Below, piece after piece: positions 59,677 to 64,000 of a stretch of DNA of 64,000 bases (position 1 is the first letter of the stretch; each line of letters starts with the position of its first letter). The position numbers and the translations under genes are program-made. The DNA comes from JBBSEX01 sp038239345 (lineage in GTDB: Bacteria; Acidobacteriota; Terriglobia; Bryobacterales; Bryobacteraceae). Location: contig JBBSEX010000002.1 in the NCBI GenBank assembly GCA_038239345.1, forward strand, positions 124,001 to 188,000. The letters run 5' to 3'. Under the pieces are notes generated by a model. It was given only the letters and a program-made list of their open reading frames with translations, was not told where the DNA came from and searched no databases.

Positions 59677-59874
59677 AAGAAAAACGCTCCTTGACAATTG
59701 AAAATGGGGAGGACGCCTTCTTGCGGCTCCATCTGAATAGCGCATTCAGGCATCAGATAGCGTCATGAGCTGGCATGTTAGCGCAATACGACAGGAATGT
59801 GCAGTTCGGCTATGGTAAGGCTGCCTGACAGCACCCACTCCAGTGTGGATCTAGTAGCGTTAGGATAGTAGCAG

Positions 59875-60978
59875 ATGCCCCTTGTCCCTCACTATATCGA
59901 GTCGTTGCGGCCTTATCAGGCTGGGCGCAGCGTTGCGGAGGTCCAGCGGGAATTCGGTCTCACGCGCGTGGTGAAGTTGGCCTCCAATGAAAATCCGCTG
60001 GGGGCGTCGGCGTTGGCTCTGCAAGCGATCACGGAGCACATGGGCCACCTCAATATCTATCCGACCGGTGGACTGGATTTGTGCCGGGTTCTGGCCGAGG
60101 CGTATGGAGTGAAGGTTGAGAATGTGATCGCCGGTAGCGGGTCTGAAGGCATCATGTCGAACATCATCCGTACGTTTCTGGGCGATGAAGACGAGGTGCT
60201 GACAACCGAAGCCGCTTTCATGGGATTTCAGGTTTTAGTGAAGGGCCGCGGAGTAAAGTATTGCACCGTGCCGTATCGGGATTGGCATTACGATTTACCC
60301 GCACTCGGCGCTGCGATCAACGACCGAACGAAGATTATCTATCTGGCGAATCCGAATAATCCCACGGGCACGATCTTCACGAAGCAGGAATTCGAAGCGT
60401 TCTATCGCCACGTACCGGAGCGCGTGCTGATCATCCTCGATGAAGCGTATTTCGAATATGCCAAGGACAATCCGCGATATCCGGATTCGATGCATTATCG
60501 CTATGACAACGTGATCACGCTGCGAACATTCTCGAAGATTTACGGTTTGGCTGGAGTTCGCATCGGGTATGGATTCGCTCACGAAGAATTGATCGCTAAT
60601 TTATTAAAGGTGAAGCTGCCGTTTGAACCAGGTACGCTGGCCCAGGCCGCGGGCATTGGGGCGCTTGCCGACAAAGAATTCCTGCATCGATCACTCGAAT
60701 TAAATGCCCGGGGAATTCGTTTCCTGACGCAAGGTTTGCGGCGGTTAGGGTATACCGTTGTCCCGTCGGAAGCGAACTTCGTAATGATTCCCATGGATAG
60801 CGAAGCGCAGGCCACTCGCTTCACCCAGGAGTTGTTGCAGGCCGGCATAATCGTGCGTCCGCTGGCGGCTTTCGGATTACCGATGTGCGTCCGCATTTCC
60901 ACCGGGACCGATGAAGAAAATCATCTTGCCATGTGCGCAATTGAGAACGTCAGGACCAAGGAGTCTATATGCAAATAG
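59875..60978 (+). CDS. hisC: histidinol-phosphate/aromatic aminotransferase (HisC type)
   Basis: A 367-residue fold-type-I aminotransferase. KLASNENPLGAS, the NPNNPTGTIF strand, ILDEAYFEYA and the PLP-lysine motif RTFSKIYGLAGVRIGYGFA are all present. The family includes histidinol-phosphate, tyrosine and phenylalanine aminotransferases. Because the next gene encodes 4-hydroxyphenylpyruvate dioxygenase, and overlaps it by ten bases, tyrosine transamination (tyrosine to 4-hydroxyphenylpyruvate) is a good alternative to histidine synthesis. No other his genes are nearby. Confidence 0.9.
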   Translation: MPLVPHYIESLRPYQAGRSVAEVQREFGLTRVVKLASNENPLGASALALQAITEHMGHLNIYPTGGLDLCRVLAEAYGVKVENVIAGSGSEGIMSNIIRTFLGDEDEVLTTEAAFMGFQVLVKGRGVKYCTVPYRDWHYDLPALGAAINDRTKIIYLANPNNPTGTIFTKQEFEAFYRHVPERVLIILDEAYFEYAKDNPRYPDSMHYRYDNVITLRTFSKIYGLAGVRIGYGFAHEELIANLLKVKLPFEPGTLAQAAGIGALADKEFLHRSLELNARGIRFLTQGLRRLGYTVVPSEANFVMIPMDSEAQATRFTQELLQAGIIVRPLAAFGLPMCVRISTGTDEENHLAMCAIENVRTKESICK

Positions 60979-62093
60979 CGGAGCAACCTAAAGCGGCGAC
61001 AAAAGATTTCCTGCCGTTGAATGGAACGGATTACGTGGAATTTTACGTTGGCAACGCCAAGCAGGCGGCACATTTCTATCGTTCGGCGTTTGGCATGAAG
61101 CTGGTTGCTTATGCCGGGCCGGAGACGGGCCTTCGCGATCGCGCGAGCTATGTTTTACAGCAGGATAAGATTCGCTTCGTGTTGACCAGTGCGCTGCGCT
61201 CCGATCATTTCATCGCCGATCACGTTCTGCGCCATGGCGACGGCGTACACAACATCGCTCTCTGGGTGGATGACGCCGAATCGGCATATATCGAGACCAC
61301 GAAACGCGGCGCGCGAGGCATACAACCGGTGCAGAGCCTGCGCGACGAACAGGGCGAAGTGAGAACTTCTTCGATCGCCGCTTATGGCGACACGATCCAT
61401 AGTTTTGTCGAGCGCAAAAATTACCAAGGCGATTTTCTTCCGCACTTTCGGTCCATCGCCACACCAGACATTGTGGCCCGTCCCACGGGATTGAAGTATG
61501 TCGATCATATGGTGGGCAACGTCGGCTGGGGGGAGATGAACGCCTGGGTACAGTTCTACCAGGATGTAATGGGTTTCAGCCTGTATCAGACATTCGACGA
61601 TAGCGACATCAGCACGGAGTATTCGGCGCTGATGTCGAAAGTAATGGCAAACGGCAATGGCCGCGTAAAGTTCCCGATCAACGAACCGGCGGAGGGCAAG
61701 AGGAAATCGCAGATCGAGGAATATCTGGATTTCTATCAGGGTCCGGGAGTGCAGCACATCGCCATGGCGACCGATAACGTGATTGAGACGGTGACAAAGC
61801 TGCGCTCGCAGGGAATTGAGTTTCTGAAAATTCCCAGCACTTATTATCGTGAACTGACTGCTCGCGTTGGCAAGATCGATGAGCCAATCGATCAACTGGA
61901 AGAACTGGGCATTCTAGTGGATCGCGACGACGAAGGCTACATGCTGCAAATCTTTACCAAGCCCGTGCAGGACCGGCCAACTCTGTTCTTCGAAATCATT
62001 CAGCGCAAAGGTAGCCGCAGTTTCGGTAAAGGGAATTTCAAGGCGCTATTTGAATCGATTGAGCGCGAGCAGGAACTGCGGGGCAATTTATAG
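60969..62093 (+). CDS. hpd: 4-hydroxyphenylpyruvate dioxygenase
   Basis: A 374-residue extradiol-type iron enzyme with two vicinal-oxygen-chelate halves. The Fe ligands are His180 (YVDHMVGNV), His263 (VQHIAMATDN) and Glu342 (LFFEIIQRKG). The C-terminal FEIIQRKGSRSFGKGNFKAL is conserved in HPPD. It converts 4-hydroxyphenylpyruvate to homogentisate. AAGGAG lies five bases before its ATG, within the end of the aminotransferase gene. HPPD is likely, but hydroxymandelate synthase cannot be fully excluded by sight. Confidence 0.92.
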   Translation: MQIAEQPKAATKDFLPLNGTDYVEFYVGNAKQAAHFYRSAFGMKLVAYAGPETGLRDRASYVLQQDKIRFVLTSALRSDHFIADHVLRHGDGVHNIALWVDDAESAYIETTKRGARGIQPVQSLRDEQGEVRTSSIAAYGDTIHSFVERKNYQGDFLPHFRSIATPDIVARPTGLKYVDHMVGNVGWGEMNAWVQFYQDVMGFSLYQTFDDSDISTEYSALMSKVMANGNGRVKFPINEPAEGKRKSQIEEYLDFYQGPGVQHIAMATDNVIETVTKLRSQGIEFLKIPSTYYRELTARVGKIDEPIDQLEELGILVDRDDEGYMLQIFTKPVQDRPTLFFEIIQRKGSRSFGKGNFKALFESIEREQELRGNL

Positions 62094-62124
62094 CCTGAAC
62101 GGCAATGGTAAAATTAGGTCGTCT

Positions 62125-62358
62125 ATGAACGATCAGCAACGAGTGCTTGCGATTATCCAGAGAGTATCGAAAAAGAACGTGTCGCCAGACCCCGACGAAT
62201 CGTTATTCGAGTCGGGGATATTAGATTCGTTCGCGTTGCCTGACGTGGTCACCGAAATCGAAAAAGAGTTCGCCATCGAAGTTCCGGACGGCGACTTAAC
62301 CCCTCGTAAATTCGACTCAATATCCCGCATCGCGGAATATATCGACAGCCGGAAGTAA
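62125..62358 (+). CDS. acyl carrier protein
   Basis: A 77-residue carrier protein: MNDQQRVLAIIQRVSKKNVS, then ESGILDSFALPDVVTEIEKE with the phosphopantetheine-bearing Ser in the LDS motif. The usual L-G-x-D-S-L is changed to I-L-D-S-F. It has an acidic C-terminus with helix IEKEFAIEVPDG. I chose the ATG at 62125; an earlier frame start at 62050 lies within the HPPD gene. It is three bases upstream of a KSIII-like gene, which probably uses it. Confidence 0.9.
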   Translation: MNDQQRVLAIIQRVSKKNVSPDPDESLFESGILDSFALPDVVTEIEKEFAIEVPDGDLTPRKFDSISRIAEYIDSRK

Positions 62359-62361
62359 GCA

Positions 62362-63285
62362 ATGGCCTATCTTCGGGCGTTTGGCGCTTACGTCCCAGAG
62401 CGGGTGATGGACAATGCCGAAATGGCATCCAGGCTGGGTTGCGAGCCGGATTGGATCGTCAACGTTTCCGGCATTTCGGAACGGCGCTACGCCGAAGCCG
62501 AATCAGTTTCCGACATGGCCGTGCGGGCCGCGGAAAACTGTTTGTCCGATGCGGATCGCGCGAAAATCGGCATGGTGGTTGTCTGCAGCGGATCCGCCGA
62601 ACGGCGTTTTCCCGGTCCTGCCGTCACGGTGTCGAAACAGCTTGGCTTGGGCGAGATCCCTGTATTGGATTTACCTATGGCGAGCGCGGGATCGTTATTC
62701 GGACTTGCCTTGGCCAACCAACTGGCCGGCACGTACGGCGACATCCTGGTGATCGGAGCGGAAAAAATGTCGTCCGTGGTGAACCGCGAGCCTCTTGATA
62801 AAAATACGGCGATTCTCTTCGGCGATGGCGCGGGAGCCTGCCTGGTTAGCGAAACGGAAGGCCCGGCGAAAATCGTGGACTCGGTGATTCACACGGATGG
62901 CAGCTTCGCCGAAGACCTCCGCCTGGAATTTGGCGAGTCCCTGTGGATGAATGGACGTTCGGTAATTATGCAGGCATCGCGCAAGATCCCCAAAGTAATT
63001 CGCGAATTGCTGTCTGCCAACGCCCGGGTCGCTTCCGATGTGGACGTGTTTCTGATGCATCAGGCGAATCAGAACCTGATCGATAAGGTTGCCACGACGC
63101 TGGAAGTATTGTCGGCAAAGTTCTATTCGAACATTGAGCGATACGGTAATACTTCGTCGGCTTCCATGCTGATCGCCGCCGCCGAATGGCAGAAAAGCGC
63201 GGGGTTCAAGAAGGATGCCAGCGTGGTCTTCGCCGGATTTGGGGCGGGGTTTCACTGGGGTGCTTTGCTGGCCGTAGGCATTTAA
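62362..63285 (+). CDS. FabH-like ketoacyl synthase III with serine in the cysteine position
   Basis: A 307-residue thiolase-fold protein of the KSIII family. The conserved His233 is in LMHQANQNLID and Asn263 in RYGNTSSAS, with the normal spacing of 30. The catalytic cysteine of FabH (Cys112, in the AACSG motif) is replaced by Ser108 (LPMASAGSLFGLAL). A Ser replacement also occurs in DpsC of daunorubicin synthesis, which acts on propionyl-CoA through an acyl-serine. It follows the ACP gene by three bases. A normal KSIII reaction is therefore doubtful; acyltransfer or a specialised condensation is possible. Confidence 0.88.
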   Translation: MAYLRAFGAYVPERVMDNAEMASRLGCEPDWIVNVSGISERRYAEAESVSDMAVRAAENCLSDADRAKIGMVVVCSGSAERRFPGPAVTVSKQLGLGEIPVLDLPMASAGSLFGLALANQLAGTYGDILVIGAEKMSSVVNREPLDKNTAILFGDGAGACLVSETEGPAKIVDSVIHTDGSFAEDLRLEFGESLWMNGRSVIMQASRKIPKVIRELLSANARVASDVDVFLMHQANQNLIDKVATTLEVLSAKFYSNIERYGNTSSASMLIAAAEWQKSAGFKKDASVVFAGFGAGFHWGALLAVGI

Positions 63286-63297
63286 GCCGCGCCCCCG

Positions 63298-64000
63298 ATG
63301 GACATGAATTCCCGTAGCGGCCAGATCCTCAAGGGCCTTGCCACGGTGGCGATTTCCGGTCCCTGTCTTTACGCCGGTACGGGATTACATCCAATTTGGT
63401 GGCTCACGTGGATCGCGCCCTTACCCGTACTTCTATTCGCCACGCAAGCCTCAGTTCCCGCCACTGGCGTGGTTGCCCTCAGCGCCTGGCTGACAGGTGG
63501 CCTCAACATGTGGCATTACCTGCATGACGTCATACAACTGCCCGCCGGGATCGTTGTCCTTGCGTCTCTTGTTCCGGCTCTGGCGTTTCTGTTGGTGACG
63601 CTGAACTTTCGTTTGAGCATTAAGAATGGACAGTTTTTGAAGGCGGCGTTCGTCGCGCCGGCGATCTGGGTAGTTTACGAATATCTGTATATGCTCGCCT
63701 CCCCGCATTCGACGTTTGGCAGTCTAGTCTATTCGCAGATGGACTTTCTTCCGGTTCTGCAGCTAGCATCGATTACCGGATTGTGGGGCATTTTGTTTCT
63801 GCTGTTCCTGGTGCCCGCGGCAACTGTTGCGATACTCGCCGCGCCGGTCCGGGAGAAGACTGTAATCGCGGCCGTCGCCGTTGCGCTGATGGCGTTTGTC
63901 CTGAGCTTTGGCTGGTGGCGGCTGAGCGATAATTTACAGGCGACGGGAACGGTGACCGTGGCTCTGATTGGCTCCGACGCGAGCAAAGACATCTTTCCCG
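63298..64000 (+). CDS. lnt: apolipoprotein N-acyltransferase-like protein, partial
   Basis: The frame starts at ATG 63298 (or 63304) and remains open to the window edge; 234 residues are seen. About six to seven hydrophobic helices precede TVTVALIGSDASKD, which looks like the start of a nitrilase (CN-hydrolase) domain. WWLTWIAPLPVLLF and SPHSTFGSLVYSQMDFLPVL resemble the membrane part of Lnt, which adds the third acyl chain to lipoproteins. The rest of the catalytic domain lies outside the window. It is 12 bases after the KSIII gene, so it is probably in the same operon. Confidence 0.75.
   Translation, partial: MDMNSRSGQILKGLATVAISGPCLYAGTGLHPIWWLTWIAPLPVLLFATQASVPATGVVALSAWLTGGLNMWHYLHDVIQLPAGIVVLASLVPALAFLLVTLNFRLSIKNGQFLKAAFVAPAIWVVYEYLYMLASPHSTFGSLVYSQMDFLPVLQLASITGLWGILFLLFLVPAATVAILAAPVREKTVIAAVAVALMAFVLSFGWWRLSDNLQATGTVTVALIGSDASKDIFP

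Noticed and set aside
59677..59874. 198-base divergent gap before hisC, inspected for promoters
   Set aside because: A TTGACA at 59691 has no matching -10 box at a normal distance; nothing else could be supported.
61155..61895. 246-codon minus-strand frame
   Set aside because: Antisense to the HPPD gene, which has all catalytic residues.

Overview
This 64 kb window is a chromosomal segment of a GC-rich bacterium (composition judged by eye, not computed). The best taxonomic clue is the pair at 43136-46018: a long MacB/FtsX-type permease without its own ATPase, preceded by a small PadR repressor. That arrangement (ADOP) is characteristic of Acidobacteriota. Abundant TPR and HEAT-repeat secreted proteins, the split ATP-synthase operon and the gene mix fit a Solibacter/Bryobacter-like acidobacterium; this placement is inference. 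No rRNA, tRNA, CRISPR array, complete insertion sequence or prophage was found. No stretch over 300 bases lacks a gene.

Layout. 1-7.3 kb: a HEAT-repeat protein cut by the window edge, a ThiE/TenI-like protein, a zinc-ribbon protein, then a coupled trio (TPR protein, MFS transporter, glycosyltransferase-acetyltransferase fusion). 7.4-12.1 kb: an unknown protein, an MFS_3 exporter, and a 2-keto-3-deoxypentonate dehydratase / 2,5-dioxovalerate dehydrogenase pair that would finish an oxidative pentose (Weimberg-type) pathway. 12.1-15.9 kb: a GT39 membrane glycosyltransferase, an isolated contractile-sheath (TssB-TssC-like) gene and a cytochrome P460-YHS fusion. 15.9-24.5 kb: housekeeping genes smc, hemD, atpZ-atpI-atpB-atpE, a HOGA-like aldolase and miaA. 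24.7-30.8 kb: two large TPR proteins, the second ending in an outer-membrane-barrel-like region and coupled to a secreted TIM-barrel protein. 30.8-39.0 kb: response regulators, yajQ, a hydrolase, purB, DUF192, a molybdopterin-binding protein and the argCBA operon, with a tandem ARG-box-like operator at the argC start.

39.1-43.0 kb holds a tight four-gene operon (LysM/peptidoglycan-binding, peptidoglycan-binding, zincin, HEAT) and a DUF4870 protein. 43.1-47.6 kb holds ADOP plus PadR, a LuxR-type response regulator, and an anti-sigma kinase with its STAS antagonist. 47.8-52.7 kb looks like an accessory island: a secreted vanadium haloperoxidase, a SAM methyltransferase and a YdhR-like monooxygenase, divergent from a STAND ATPase that carries an OmpR-type DNA-binding domain at its C-terminus. 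Between them lies an 11-bp-period direct-repeat array of the kind OmpR-type domains bind. 52.8-58.7 kb: corA, mtnA, an M20 peptidase, a DUF433/DUF5615 toxin-antitoxin pair with a shortened toxin, a signal-less metzincin and a PD40 propeller protein. 58.7-64 kb: a membrane protein and an operon of hisC-type aminotransferase, 4-hydroxyphenylpyruvate dioxygenase, acyl carrier protein, a FabH-like enzyme with serine in place of the catalytic cysteine, and an Lnt-like protein cut by the window end.

The strongest candidates for something undescribed are the haloperoxidase/STAND island with its repeat operator, the TPR-barrel/TIM-barrel pair, the LysM-zincin-HEAT operon, and the Cys-to-Ser KSIII beside its carrier protein. 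All functions were assigned by reading motifs; no database search was run.
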